A stretch of DNA of 64,000 nucleotides from Pseudomonadota bacterium. Its GTDB lineage: Bacteria > Pseudomonadota > Gammaproteobacteria > Steroidobacterales > Steroidobacteraceae. The notes beneath the pieces are model-generated. The model was not told the origin of the DNA. It did no database searches and worked only from the letters and a program-made list of their open reading frames with translations. Positions within the stretch are counted from its first letter, which is position 1, and every line of letters begins with the position of its first letter. Location of the stretch: the NCBI GenBank assembly GCA_018241505.1, contig JAFEDS010000013.1, forward strand, positions 373,417-437,416, given 5' to 3'. Position numbers and translations under genes: made by a program. This document shows positions 15,053 to 23,727 of this stretch, piece by piece.

Positions 15053-16705
15053 TCAGGTCAAATGCTCGTAAGCAGGTAGGGTCAGGAACTCGTCGAAGCT
15101 TTCCTGTTGGATCATTTCGGCAAACAGGCGCGCTGCCGTGGGGAATACCCCGCCGGCCAGACGCGCGGCGCCCACTTCGCGATGGATCCGGTCCAACTCG
15201 TCGGTCAGCAGGCGGTCGAAGCGGCCCTCGGTGATCAGGCGACCATCATTCGTCCGCGCCCCGTGGCGAATCCACTGCCAAAGCTGGGCACGACATATTT
15301 CGGCGGTCGCGGCGTCTTCCATCAGGTTATAGAGGGGCACGCAGCCATTGCCGCGCAACCAGGACTCGATGTACTGCACACCGACCCGGATGTTGCCGCG
15401 CAGGCCGGCCTCGGTTATGTCACCAGAATGCGCCTGCAACAGATCGGCAACGGACACTTTGACATCCGCCCGCTTCACATCGATCTGGTTGGGCCCGCGC
15501 ATCACGGAATCAAATGCCGCGAGCGCTGTTGGAGCCAGTCCCGGATGCGCAATCCAGGTGCCGTCGTGTCCGGCATCAGCCTCGCGAAGCTTGTCAGCGC
15601 GTACGCGCGCCAGGGCGAGCTCGTTTGCGGCGTGGTCATGACGGATGGGAATCTGCGCCGCCATACCGCCCATAGCGTGAGCACCTCGGCGGTGACAGGT
15701 CTGGATGAGAAGGTCGACATAGGATTTCAGGAAGTGCCGGTCCATGGAGACCGCCGACCGATCGGGCAGCAGGAATTCCGGCCGGTTACGGAATTTCTTG
15801 ATGTAGCTGAATATGTAATCCCAACGTCCACAGTTGAGTCCGGCGCAATGCTCGCGCAGCTCAAACAGGATGGCGTCCATCTCGAAGGCCGCCAGCACAG
15901 TCTCAATCAGCACGGTCGCGCGGATTGTGCCGCGCTTCATGCCCAACGCATCCTGCGTTGCCACAAACACATCGTTCCACAACCGGGCTTCGAGATGGTT
16001 TTCCAGCTTGGGCAGGTAGAAGTAGGGTGCCGTGCCCTTGCGCGCCAGCGCTTCATGGTTGTTGGCCATGTACAAGGCAAAATCGAACAGCGCACCCGAC
16101 ACCACCTCACCGCCGATGCGCACGTGTTTCTCGGGCATGTGCCAGCCGCGCGGCCGCACAATCAAGGTGGCGGTTTTCTCCGCCAGCCGATAGACACGGC
16201 CGTTTTCCCGATCCGCGAAGCTGATGGTGCCGCGGATGGCGTCGCGCAGATTGACCTGGCCGCGGACCAGGTTGCCCCAGGTGGGCGAACAGGAGTCCTC
16301 AAAGTCCGCCATGAATGCTTTCACCGGTGCATTCAGGGCGTTGATGATCATCTTGCGATCGACCGGACCTGTGATTTCAACACGTCGGTCACGCAGATCG
16401 TCGGGAATGGGTGCCACGGTCCAATCACCGGGCGCGGCTTCAGCAGCGGCCAGAGGCGGGTAGGCGTGCACAAATTCCGGCAGGGCACCGGCGTCGAGCT
16501 CAGCCTGGCGCTGCGCGCGCGCGGCCAACAACTCCAACCGCCGTGGATTGAAGCGGCGGTGCAGGCTGGCCAACAACTGCATTGACAACGGTGTCAGGAC
16601 TTCTTCCGAGCGCTCCACCCAGGGGCCGGAGATCTCGATGCGAGGTCCTGACTGCTCGCGGGAATAACTGGCTAGCTCGGGTTCGGCGTTCATCTGCGGG
16701 AGCAT
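15053..16705 (-). CDS. aceB: Malate synthase A
   Basis: 550 residues, the size of the A isoform (isoform G is over 700). It condenses glyoxylate with acetyl-CoA to malate. The family signature is seen as LNCGRWDYIFSYIKKF; other landmarks are MADFEDSCSPTWGNLV with the acidic metal-binding residues, RPRGWHMPEKHV, and the C-terminal GVQYIESWLRGNGCVPLYNLMEDAATAEI. The start ATG (16705) leaves a 79-base divergent promoter region shared with the ScfR-like regulator. It is the first gene of the aceBA operon. Confidence 0.97.
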   Translation of the reverse strand: MLPQMNAEPELASYSREQSGPRIEISGPWVERSEEVLTPLSMQLLASLHRRFNPRRLELLAARAQRQAELDAGALPEFVHAYPPLAAAEAAPGDWTVAPIPDDLRDRRVEITGPVDRKMIINALNAPVKAFMADFEDSCSPTWGNLVRGQVNLRDAIRGTISFADRENGRVYRLAEKTATLIVRPRGWHMPEKHVRIGGEVVSGALFDFALYMANNHEALARKGTAPYFYLPKLENHLEARLWNDVFVATQDALGMKRGTIRATVLIETVLAAFEMDAILFELREHCAGLNCGRWDYIFSYIKKFRNRPEFLLPDRSAVSMDRHFLKSYVDLLIQTCHRRGAHAMGGMAAQIPIRHDHAANELALARVRADKLREADAGHDGTWIAHPGLAPTALAAFDSVMRGPNQIDVKRADVKVSVADLLQAHSGDITEAGLRGNIRVGVQYIESWLRGNGCVPLYNLMEDAATAEICRAQLWQWIRHGARTNDGRLITEGRFDRLLTDELDRIHREVGAARLAGGVFPTAARLFAEMIQQESFDEFLTLPAYEHLT

Positions 16706-16751
16706 AAACGCACGCCGGTAAAGAATTTGACTGCAGAAACTTCACACTGTT

Positions 16752-16768
16752 AATTTCACAGTGAAATT
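16752..16768. promoter_or_regulatory. Palindrome in the aceB/regulator divergent region
   Basis: AATTTCAC, A, GTGAAATT is a perfect 8-bp inverted repeat around one base. Two more TTCAC half-sites flank it (at 16741 and 16768). It is a good candidate binding site for the XRE-type regulator encoded immediately to the right, controlling both directions. Confidence 0.6.
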
Positions 16769-16784
16769 TCACAGGATTATTGTC

Positions 16785-18332
16785 ATGCCCACGCTTCTTC
16801 GTAAGGGTCACTTCCTGGGGGCCAAGCTGCGCTCCATCCGCAAACGCAACAAGCTGACCCTGGAAGAGCTGTCGGCGCGGTGTATCCACCGCGATGTCAG
16901 CAATGCACCTTCTGTTTCGTACTTGAGCATGATCGAGAGCGGCAAACGGGCCCCCTCGCCCGAGTTGCTGGAGCTGCTAGCGTCCGTATTCCAACGCGAT
17001 CCGGCCTGGTTTCTGGATGAAACTCCCGATACCGAGCTGCAGATGGCCGAGGCGCCGCAGGGGGGCGCCGCGCGAATTCCCCTCGAGCCCGCATTCCTGT
17101 TCTCAAAGAATGTATTGCAGGCCGCGATCCCGGAGCTGCTGGCGCAGACCGGTACCACCGGGCGGCAGTTCGCGCACCTGTTGATCCGGTCGCACCAGGA
17201 GATGTCGCGCAATGACTTTCCCGATCTCGAGAGGGCGGCGGACAGCGTCGGTGAGCGCCGCTTTCCGCTGTCGGTCGAGGATCTACTGCAGCTCTGCAAG
17301 CGCCACGGGTTGGAGATCCGTTGGTTTGAGCGCAAACCCGTGCTCGTGCGCGACAAGGACCGCGATGTGCGCAGCATGGTCCGCTCGTTTTTCGAGCCTC
17401 CGGGGGTCGTATACGCCAACAAGGCGCTGCAAGCCGATCCGGCCCGGCTGAAATTCGATCTTGCGGCCCACATTGCCCACAAGGTGCTGCATGGGGGCGA
17501 CGGCCTGAAATCCGCGCATGCCACCGGCGGTGAAATGGGTGGCAGTCCTGAAGGTGGCTCCAGTGCGGCGGGCATGGACGCCCAGGATGTACTGCATGCG
17601 TGGCGCGACTTTGAGTGCAGCTTCTTTGCGGGCTCGCTGCTGGCGCCGCGCGTGCCGTTTCGGAAGTTCCTGACGAGTGAGCGCTACCGGGTCGAGGCCG
17701 GGGTCAAACTCGAGCTGACACCGGCGGTCATCATGCGCCGGATGACGAAAGTCTCACCGTATCCGTACTGGCATTTCTTCGATGCCTATCCGCCGGGTTA
17801 CCTGCGGGCGGTGTATCGGGGCAACGGTATTCCCTTGCCGTGGGGCAATCTGGCGCAAGTGAGCGATCCCTGTCCCAACTGGGCGGTGTTTCGCATGATC
17901 GAAGGCACGCGCGGCGAGGCGTCCGGATCGCAAATCTCCGTCTTGCGGGACGGCGATCGGTCGCTTTTGTACTGCTGCAACTCCCAGCGGGTGCGCGACA
18001 TGGCCGGCAATCCCCATGTGCTGTCGGTGGGAGTCGACCTGGCCCCGGCGCTCGATTCGAACGGTGCCGGCACGGCGGATCTGGTGGATTCCATTTTCAA
18101 GGAATGCCTGCACCGTCGCGGTGAGGGGAAAATCCCCAAGGCGGCTTCGCAAGTGCTCCGGGCCGTGGCCAATGTGCTCAACATTGCCTGGATTGAGGAC
18201 GCACTTTCTCAGCCCGCGCGGATTATTTGTCCGCGCAGTACACGGTGTCCGCGTCCCGAGCGCTGTGAGGGAGCTCGTCCCTCACGAGCGCGTGAAATCG
18301 CGGACGTCCGGGATGAGATCCTGGGCCGCTAG
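16785..18332 (+). CDS. ScfR/RamB-like regulator (XRE HTH plus IrrE-like region)
   Basis: 515 residues from the ATG at 16785; an in-frame GTG at 16761 lies inside the palindrome and lacks a ribosome binding site, whereas AGGA precedes 16785 by 8 bases. Domain order: Xre helix-turn-helix (about residues 10-75, LGAKLRSIRKRNKLTLEELS and SVSYLSMIESGKRAPSPELL), an ImmA/IrrE-like region (about 150-260) and a C-terminal cysteine-rich region (CPRSTRCPRPERCEG) of the DUF2083 type. Relatives such as RamB and ScfR sense short-chain acyl metabolites and control glyoxylate-cycle and acyl-CoA genes. Position next to aceBA supports that target. The last 25 residues are variable. Confidence 0.88.
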   Translation: MPTLLRKGHFLGAKLRSIRKRNKLTLEELSARCIHRDVSNAPSVSYLSMIESGKRAPSPELLELLASVFQRDPAWFLDETPDTELQMAEAPQGGAARIPLEPAFLFSKNVLQAAIPELLAQTGTTGRQFAHLLIRSHQEMSRNDFPDLERAADSVGERRFPLSVEDLLQLCKRHGLEIRWFERKPVLVRDKDRDVRSMVRSFFEPPGVVYANKALQADPARLKFDLAAHIAHKVLHGGDGLKSAHATGGEMGGSPEGGSSAAGMDAQDVLHAWRDFECSFFAGSLLAPRVPFRKFLTSERYRVEAGVKLELTPAVIMRRMTKVSPYPYWHFFDAYPPGYLRAVYRGNGIPLPWGNLAQVSDPCPNWAVFRMIEGTRGEASGSQISVLRDGDRSLLYCCNSQRVRDMAGNPHVLSVGVDLAPALDSNGAGTADLVDSIFKECLHRRGEGKIPKAASQVLRAVANVLNIAWIEDALSQPARIICPRSTRCPRPERCEGARPSRAREIADVRDEILGR

Positions 18333-18348
18333 CTGGAATTGCGCTGAA

Positions 18349-18588
18349 TCACCGTCGATTCATCTCTTCGACTGTTTTGTTCACCAGGGTGGCGGGACTC
18401 ATGCCCAGCACCTTGGCGAGCTGGAATACAACCGTGAGTGTAGGAGTACGCAGACCGCGCTCAAGCAGCGAGGGATATGTCCGATCGAACTCAGCCTCAC
18501 CGGCCAGCTCTTCCTGTGACAGACCCTTCTGCTTGCGCACTTCACGCAGCATCCTTCCGAACGCAATAGCTACTTTTTGGCGACGCAT
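18349..18588 (-). CDS. Small XRE-family HTH protein
   Basis: 79 residues, almost entirely one Cro/CI-type helix-turn-helix: FGRMLREVRKQKGLSQEELAGEAEFDRTYPSLLERGLRTPTLTVVFQLAKVLGMSP. There is no sensor or protease domain. It is convergent with the ScfR-like gene, 16 bases away, and has no operon partner. Such single-domain regulators occur as orphan repressors or restriction-modification controllers; no restriction genes are nearby, so the target is unknown. Confidence 0.8.
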   Translation of the reverse strand: MRRQKVAIAFGRMLREVRKQKGLSQEELAGEAEFDRTYPSLLERGLRTPTLTVVFQLAKVLGMSPATLVNKTVEEMNRR

Positions 18589-18766
18589 GAGGCGGGATCA
18601 TGAATGAGTACAAACCAACACCCCACGGACAAATGTCGAGAAGAGGGGATGTTAGATCAACATTCAAGAGCGATTTTGAGCCTTGCGCGACGCCGGGTTA
18701 TAGCGTAGGAGGCAGCGCCCGGCCCCAGTGTGCCATCCGGACGGGGGAGACCGGATGAGGGGCCGG

Positions 18767-18782
18767 ACGCCGTTAACGGCGT
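18767..18782. other. 16-bp perfect palindrome at the end of the haem-c barrel gene
   Basis: ACGCCGTTAACGGCGT is self-complementary and directly abuts the stop codon of the leftward gene at 18784. A second small inverted repeat (CATCCGG at 18734, CCGGATG at 18751) lies just beyond. Both could act as 3' hairpins, but there is no U-run. Confidence 0.35.
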
Positions 18783-18783
18783 G

Positions 18784-19869
18784 TCAAAAGAACCCGTGGA
18801 GCTCCACGAAGCCGATTTTCAGGTGCTGCAGCGGAGCCTGGGGGATGCCGTCCGAATAGCGGAATCCGCTGCGAATCTGCACGTATTGGATCGGCGTCAG
18901 CTCGTAAACGACGCTGTAGCGCGTTTGCGCATCGTTGTGGACGCTACGATTGGGATCCACGTACTCGTGGGTCAATTTGAGGTTATGTCCTTGTGCAATG
19001 CGCCAATTTGCTTCCAGCAAAGTGGCGAGCTGGCGGCCGGCCAGGGGCGCCTGGCTCTTGTCATCGGTGATGTCGACCTGGCCCAACCACGAGACCGGTC
19101 CGGTACGCAGGCCTGCGAACAATCCGCCGGCGGTTTTGTTCCCCGCGGCCGCGTTGTTGAAATTGGCGGCCAGGCCCACCCGCCAGAAGCTTTCGACGTA
19201 GCTCAGTTGGCCGCTGTACTGCTTGCCATGATCCACCTCGGGTCCCGCGGCGGTTCCGTTGGATATGGCGAGCTGGGCATCCCAGTGGCCGCGTTCCACG
19301 CCAAATTCGACTCCCTGGTCAGGCGCGGTCATGTTGATGCCCGTGATCTGCTGTACAAGGGCGCTCTGGTCCTGCAGCCGGAAGCCGAAAGGCAGGTACA
19401 TCTGGCCGCCTTTTACGTACCAGTCGTGATCCTTCGACCAGTACACGGCATAAGCCTCCCGGTTGATGCTCGTGGGAGCGACCTGTTCGTCCAGGTAGAC
19501 GTAGAGGCGGCCGGGAATGACGTTGGCGCTGGCATAGATGCGGCCTTGCTCGACGTCGAAGTCATCGGTCGATGACTTGCCGGGCTGCTTGGTGAACTGT
19601 GCCTGGGCGCGTAGATCGCCGCCGACCGACAGGAACCGGCTGATTTCTCCCGTCCAGACCGCATCGCCGGTATCGATGTGATGAGCCGCAAGCTGGGTCT
19701 GGGCAAAGATATTTCCGAATACGGTCCTTTCGCCGCCCCCGGTAGGGTTCACGTGGCACTGCCCGCATTTGAAGCCGGTCTGAACGGCAAGGTAGGGCTC
19801 GGCATGAGCCGCCAACGTCAGCAGTAACAGCAAAGGCAGCGACAGGTAAGCCAGGGCACGAGTTCTCAT
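18784..19869 (-). CDS. Haem-c motif outer-membrane beta-barrel candidate
   Basis: 361 residues with a signal peptide (MRTRALAYLSLPLLLLLTLAAHA). Directly after cleavage comes one haem c motif, CGQCH (about residues 35-39), inside a short GFKCGQCHVNPTGGG segment. The remainder (about 55-361) alternates polar and aromatic residues in strand-like stretches and ends in Phe-Phe, typical of an outer-membrane barrel. A porin-like protein with one N-terminal haem could pass electrons through or across the outer membrane. It overlaps the upstream haem-c lipoprotein gene (ATGA), so the two products are probably partners. The function is not known to me; a DUF-type porin is also possible. Confidence 0.7.
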   Translation of the reverse strand: MRTRALAYLSLPLLLLLTLAAHAEPYLAVQTGFKCGQCHVNPTGGGERTVFGNIFAQTQLAAHHIDTGDAVWTGEISRFLSVGGDLRAQAQFTKQPGKSSTDDFDVEQGRIYASANVIPGRLYVYLDEQVAPTSINREAYAVYWSKDHDWYVKGGQMYLPFGFRLQDQSALVQQITGINMTAPDQGVEFGVERGHWDAQLAISNGTAAGPEVDHGKQYSGQLSYVESFWRVGLAANFNNAAAGNKTAGGLFAGLRTGPVSWLGQVDITDDKSQAPLAGRQLATLLEANWRIAQGHNLKLTHEYVDPNRSVHNDAQTRYSVVYELTPIQYVQIRSGFRYSDGIPQAPLQHLKIGFVELHGFF

Positions 19870-20723
19870 TGGAGCGCATCCACCGTGAATGTGAAGGAGA
19901 TGTCGGAACCCAGCGCCTGTGCGTTCATGTTGGCGAGCGCGCCGTGCAGCGTGACGCGATAGGTGCCATTGCCGAGCGGCGCCTTGGGTTTGATCACCAG
20001 GGCGGCGGGATTTCCCGTGGCCACCGACAGGGCGACCGGCACCGGCTGCTGCGAACCCGGGTTGGCCGCCGAGTCGCCGCCCGGGTGGCCGGCCGAATCG
20101 ACACTGATTGTGGTGTTGTTGATCAAAGTTGAGTCGATATCGCCATTGAAGGCGATCACGATCTGCGGCACGGGGGTGCTGACAATCGAACCGTCATCCG
20201 GAGAGGTCATGGCGACAGCAAACTGCTGCACACTCTTCACCGCGGCTTCGATGCTTTGGGCGGTGGCGGATTGTTGGGCGCCGTTGGTGATCCACTGCCG
20301 GATCACATCGATAGTGGACTGGGGCAGGTAGGGGCCGCCGAAGGGCATCTGCTGGCCGCTGATGCCGGGACTGCCCTGCAGCTTGCGGATGATATAGCTC
20401 GAGTCGGGATCACCGGGTTCGACACGCTTTACCAACGGCTGCTCGGTGCTCGCCACGCCGACCAGCAGTGAGTAGCTGTGGGTGGCATCCAATTGCAGCC
20501 CTTCCGGAGCGCTTGCACCGATGTGGCACTTCGTGCAGATCGGCGTGAATATGTTCTCCTGGATGGACTTGAAGTCTGCTGTCAGCGGACCCCCGCTGCT
20601 GCCACCCCCGGGTGTAATTGGACTGCCGTTGGCGTCGAGTCCGTTACCGTTTCCGGCGCACCCACACAGTGCGGCCGCGGCGGCCATTGCAGCGAGGATT
20701 GTCTTGTATCCCACAGACGACAT
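19866..20723 (-). CDS. Haem-c lipoprotein with Ig-like C-terminal domain
   Basis: 285 residues. The signal peptide ends in a lipobox (ALCGC, Cys at about residue 22), followed by a Gly/Ser/Pro linker. A c-type cytochrome segment carries CTKCH (about residues 63-67) in IFTPICTKCHIGASAPEGL, with a distal MPFGGPYL methionine candidate and IIRQWI-like ending (VIRQWITNGA), as in single-haem domains of planctomycete-type cytochromes. The C-terminal 100 residues (MTSPDDGSIVSTPVPQIVIAF ... GTYRVTLHGALANMNAQAL) look like a bacterial Ig/CopC-type beta sandwich. It is coupled to the haem-c barrel gene and probably sits at the outer membrane as an electron-transfer or ligand-binding protein. Confidence 0.75.
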   Translation of the reverse strand: MSSVGYKTILAAMAAAAALCGCAGNGNGLDANGSPITPGGGSSGGPLTADFKSIQENIFTPICTKCHIGASAPEGLQLDATHSYSLLVGVASTEQPLVKRVEPGDPDSSYIIRKLQGSPGISGQQMPFGGPYLPQSTIDVIRQWITNGAQQSATAQSIEAAVKSVQQFAVAMTSPDDGSIVSTPVPQIVIAFNGDIDSTLINNTTISVDSAGHPGGDSAANPGSQQPVPVALSVATGNPAALVIKPKAPLGNGTYRVTLHGALANMNAQALGSDISFTFTVDALQ

Positions 20724-20885
20724 TTCGAGTGCTCACGAGAGGTTACCCAGCCCGTAGGTGCGGCCACGGCGGCCTGAGGTTTCCTGCCGCAAGAGCTTTT
20801 TTCAGCTTTGAACCCGGGGTCGGGAACGCGGTACTCACACTCTGAAGCAAATGCGTCCTGTGTATTTCCGAGGTGCCGTTTCCGG

Positions 20886-21896
20886 ATGTCGAGTGTCCTT
20901 TCCACTTCGCGGCTACGGCGTCTGCCGCTGGTTACGCTCTATCTGACCGAGCGCTGCAATTCCCGATGCGTGACGTGCGACTACTGGCGTCACGGGCGGC
21001 TCGATGCGAGCCTCGATTTCATCCAACGCCTCATTCCCAGCCTCTCGAGCTTGAGCACGCGCGTGGCCCTCATTTCGGGCGGCGAGCCGCTGCTCAATGC
21101 TCAGTGGCACGAGATTGCGAGCCTGCTGAAAGGCGCGGGCATCAAACCCTGGTTGCTGACGTCGGGATTGTCGCTCGCAAAACACGCCGAGCGCGCATCG
21201 CAGTTGTTCGATGCAATCACCGTATCGCTGGATGGAACCAATGCCCGCACCTATCAGGCGATCAGGGGCCTCGATGCTTTCGATAAGGTCTGCGAGGGCA
21301 TTCGAGCGGCGGTCTCGGCCGGATCAAAGGTGGGTGTGCGTGTGACCCTGCAGCGCGCCAACTACAAGGAGTTGCCGCTGTTTGTGGACCTGGCGCGGCG
21401 GCTCGGGGTCAATCACATTTCGTTTCTGGCTGTGGATGTCGCCAATCCGCACGCGTTCGGGCGCACGGACGATTTTTCCTCCGACCTGGCGTTGAGTACC
21501 GAGGACCTGCCGGTCTTCGGGGACTCGATTGCGAAGTTGGAAGCGGACCGCGCGGCTGACTTCGAGTCCCGCTTCATTGCCGAGAGCCCCGCGAAGCTGC
21601 GGCGCCTGCAACAGTATTTTGCCGCCGTACAGGGGCGGGCACCGTACCCCGCGGTACGTTGCAACGCCCCTGAATTTTCCGCTGTGGTGGGTGTGAAGGG
21701 CGCGGTCCAACCGTGCTTTTTCATCGCCGGGCAGGGGGCGGCCGCCAACGAGGGCGACCTGGAGAGCGTGCTGAATCTACCGGCCATGATGGAGTTGCGG
21801 GACACTATTCGCGCGGGCCGACGTCCGGAGTGCGTCAGTTGTGTGTGCTCGTTGTACCGCGACCCTGACAACGTCGATGAGCTTCTCCTGCCATGA
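20886..21896 (+). CDS. Radical SAM enzyme with SPASM-like C-terminus
   Basis: 336 residues from the ATG at 20886 (GAGG 14-17 bases upstream); a longer frame to 20808 lacks support. The CX3CX2C motif binding the SAM [4Fe-4S] cluster is TERCNSRCVTC (Cys 24, 28, 31), followed by the GGE motif SGGEPLL. Late cysteines (VRCNAPEFSAVV, QPCFF, ECVSCVCSLYR) suggest a SPASM or twitch auxiliary-cluster domain, common in peptide- and sugar-modifying enzymes. It is the first gene of a rightward, coupled run of about ten genes. The substrate is unknown; enzymes of this type modify peptides, sugars or cyclitols. Confidence 0.88.
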   Translation: MSSVLSTSRLRRLPLVTLYLTERCNSRCVTCDYWRHGRLDASLDFIQRLIPSLSSLSTRVALISGGEPLLNAQWHEIASLLKGAGIKPWLLTSGLSLAKHAERASQLFDAITVSLDGTNARTYQAIRGLDAFDKVCEGIRAAVSAGSKVGVRVTLQRANYKELPLFVDLARRLGVNHISFLAVDVANPHAFGRTDDFSSDLALSTEDLPVFGDSIAKLEADRAADFESRFIAESPAKLRRLQQYFAAVQGRAPYPAVRCNAPEFSAVVGVKGAVQPCFFIAGQGAAANEGDLESVLNLPAMMELRDTIRAGRRPECVSCVCSLYRDPDNVDELLLP

Positions 21897-22558
21897 ACGC
21901 AGCACAGGAAACCCTGCAGGTCTATGAGCGCTGGGCGCCCCTCTATCCGCCCGTTGCCCACAATCCGCTGATGCGGATCGAGCAGCGCGCGATGCTCGAG
22001 GCTTGGCCGCATGTAGCGGGGCGCCGGGTACTCGATCTCGCGTGCGGTAGCGGCCGATATTCGCGCGCCCTGTTGGAGTCGAAAGCCGCGCAGGTCGTGT
22101 CGCTCGATTTCTGCATGCCGATGTTGCAACGGGTCGAGGGTTCGCGGCGAGTTTGTGCGAGCATGATGCAACTGCCGTTTCTCGCGGAATGCTTCGATGT
22201 TGTCGTATCCGGTCTCGCCCTGGCACATGCGTCGGCAGTGCGGCCCTGGGCGGCGGAAGTTTCGCGCGTGCTGTGCCCGGGCGGGACTCTTCTATATTCC
22301 GATTTCCATCCGGAAGCCGCTCGGGCCGGGCTCACCCGTTCGTTCAAGGACGCCGAGAATGTAACGCTGACGGTGCCTCACCAGCTCTACAGCGTCGATG
22401 AGCAGGTCGGCGCCGCGGTCGCCGCTGGGTTGCGGCTGCAGATGGTTCGCGAGTTGCGTGTGGGTTATGAGCTGCAGGAGCCTTTCCCCGGATCAGAATC
22501 CTTCTACAGCCAGTGGCACGGCCTGCCGCTCGTGTTGGTTGTGCGAGCCGGAAAATGA
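21893..22558 (+). CDS. Class I SAM-dependent methyltransferase (UbiE/BioC-like)
   Basis: 221 residues. Motif I is VLDLACGSGRYSRALL (about residues 44-59), the acidic residue after strand 2 is in VVSLDFCMPML, and the later strand is FDVVVSGLALAH, all in the order of a Rossmann methyltransferase. AEVSRVLCPGGTLLYSDFHP is the post-motif region typical of BioC/UbiE-like proteins. It overlaps the radical SAM gene (ATGA) and the amidohydrolase gene (ATGA), so all three should be translated together. It likely methylates an intermediate of the cluster product. Confidence 0.88.
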   Translation: MNAAQETLQVYERWAPLYPPVAHNPLMRIEQRAMLEAWPHVAGRRVLDLACGSGRYSRALLESKAAQVVSLDFCMPMLQRVEGSRRVCASMMQLPFLAECFDVVVSGLALAHASAVRPWAAEVSRVLCPGGTLLYSDFHPEAARAGLTRSFKDAENVTLTVPHQLYSVDEQVGAAVAAGLRLQMVRELRVGYELQEPFPGSESFYSQWHGLPLVLVVRAGK

Positions 22559-23727
22559 TGTCGGCTAACCGGTGTGTGACTTTCATGAACTGCAGTGGCG
22601 TGAGGACGCTGCGCACGGTCGGCGCACACATTTCGTCGGTCGACACACCGCCCGTGGCCGGCGACACGGTGATCGATTTGGGCGGGGCGCGCCTTCTGCC
22701 AGGGTTGATCAATGCGCACGACCACCTGCAACTCAATACGCTGCCGCCGCTCGAAACCGCGCGTCGCTACAACCGCGCGCATGAATGGATACTCGATGTC
22801 GATGGCCGCCGGCGCAGCGACCCCGATTTTGAAGCGCTGATCGCCGTATCGCGCAATGACCGGTCACTGATTGGCGGAGTCAAGAATCTGCTGAGCGGCG
22901 TGACCACGGTGGCTCACCACGACAAGCTGTATCCGATCCTGTCGGACCCGGGTTTTCCGACCCGCGTTGTCACTCGCAGCGGTTGGTCGCATTCGTTGTA
23001 TATCGACGGCGGGGACGCAGTGCGCGACTCCTATCGATGCACGCCTCCTGACCAACCATGGGCCATCCATGCGGCTGAAGGGATAGATAGCGAGTCAGCG
23101 CAGGAATTTGACCGGCTCGAAGAGCTCGGCTGCCTGGGCTCGAATACGCTGCTGGTTCACGGAATCGCCCTGGATGCCGAGCGGCGCCAACGCCTCGACC
23201 ATGCCGGCGCGGGTCTCATCTGGTGTCCCTCATCCAACCTGACCCTGTTCGGTCGGACAGCCGAAGTCCAATGGCTCGCCGAGCGGGGACGGGTCGCACT
23301 CGGTACCGACTCCCGGCTGAGCGGCAGCCGCGACCTGTTGGAAGAGCTGCGAGTGGCGCGACAGTGCTCCGGGCTCAGCGAGATCCTGCTCGAGTCGCTA
23401 GTGACCTCGGCCGGCGCCAGGCTGTTGCGATTGGCCGATCGGGGTGCGCTCGAGGCCGGGCTGTTGGCCGACCTCCTGGTTGTGCCCGGGGACCGGCCCT
23501 TGTCGCAGCTTGCGCGAACGGATGTCAGGCTCGTGGTGCTGGATGGGATTCCCCGTTTTGCGGATGAAGCCCACGCGGCCAGGATGGCGCCGCCGGAGTT
23601 CTGGTCCCGAATCGAAGTCGATGGCTGTCCCCGAATGCTCGAGAGCACGCTGGCCCGGGCGTTGTCCGCGGCCGGATGCCGCGAGCCGGGCGTCGACATT
23701 GTTGATTTGACGTGGAGGGCGGCATGA
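22555..23727 (+). CDS. Amidohydrolase-superfamily hydrolase
   Basis: 390 residues from the ATG overlapping the methyltransferase stop. Metal-ligand motifs of the amidohydrolase barrel are present: HDH in GLINAHDHLQLN, His in WAIHAAEG, His in LLVHGIALD, and Asp in VALGTDSRLSG. The spacing resembles the TrzN/AtzA/SsnA-like branch, which removes amino or chloro groups from N-heterocycles or hydrolyses cyclic amides. A small beta-sandwich from both ends completes the fold (DTVIDLGGARLLPGL and DVRLVVLDGIPRF). In this cluster it may process an intermediate. It overlaps the next gene by four bases. Confidence 0.85.
   Translation: MMSANRCVTFMNCSGVRTLRTVGAHISSVDTPPVAGDTVIDLGGARLLPGLINAHDHLQLNTLPPLETARRYNRAHEWILDVDGRRRSDPDFEALIAVSRNDRSLIGGVKNLLSGVTTVAHHDKLYPILSDPGFPTRVVTRSGWSHSLYIDGGDAVRDSYRCTPPDQPWAIHAAEGIDSESAQEFDRLEELGCLGSNTLLVHGIALDAERRQRLDHAGAGLIWCPSSNLTLFGRTAEVQWLAERGRVALGTDSRLSGSRDLLEELRVARQCSGLSEILLESLVTSAGARLLRLADRGALEAGLLADLLVVPGDRPLSQLARTDVRLVVLDGIPRFADEAHAARMAPPEFWSRIEVDGCPRMLESTLARALSAAGCREPGVDIVDLTWRAA

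Noticed and set aside
15107-16585. Long rightward frame of 492 codons
   Set aside because: It is antisense to aceB, whose product is unmistakable; the antisense protein is His/Gln/Arg-rich with no recognisable domain, as expected of a GC-rich shadow frame.
16761-16784. GTG at 16761 as the start of the ScfR-like regulator
   Set aside because: It lies inside the operator-like palindrome and lacks a ribosome binding site; the ATG at 16785 has AGGA at good spacing and starts a normal family N-terminus.
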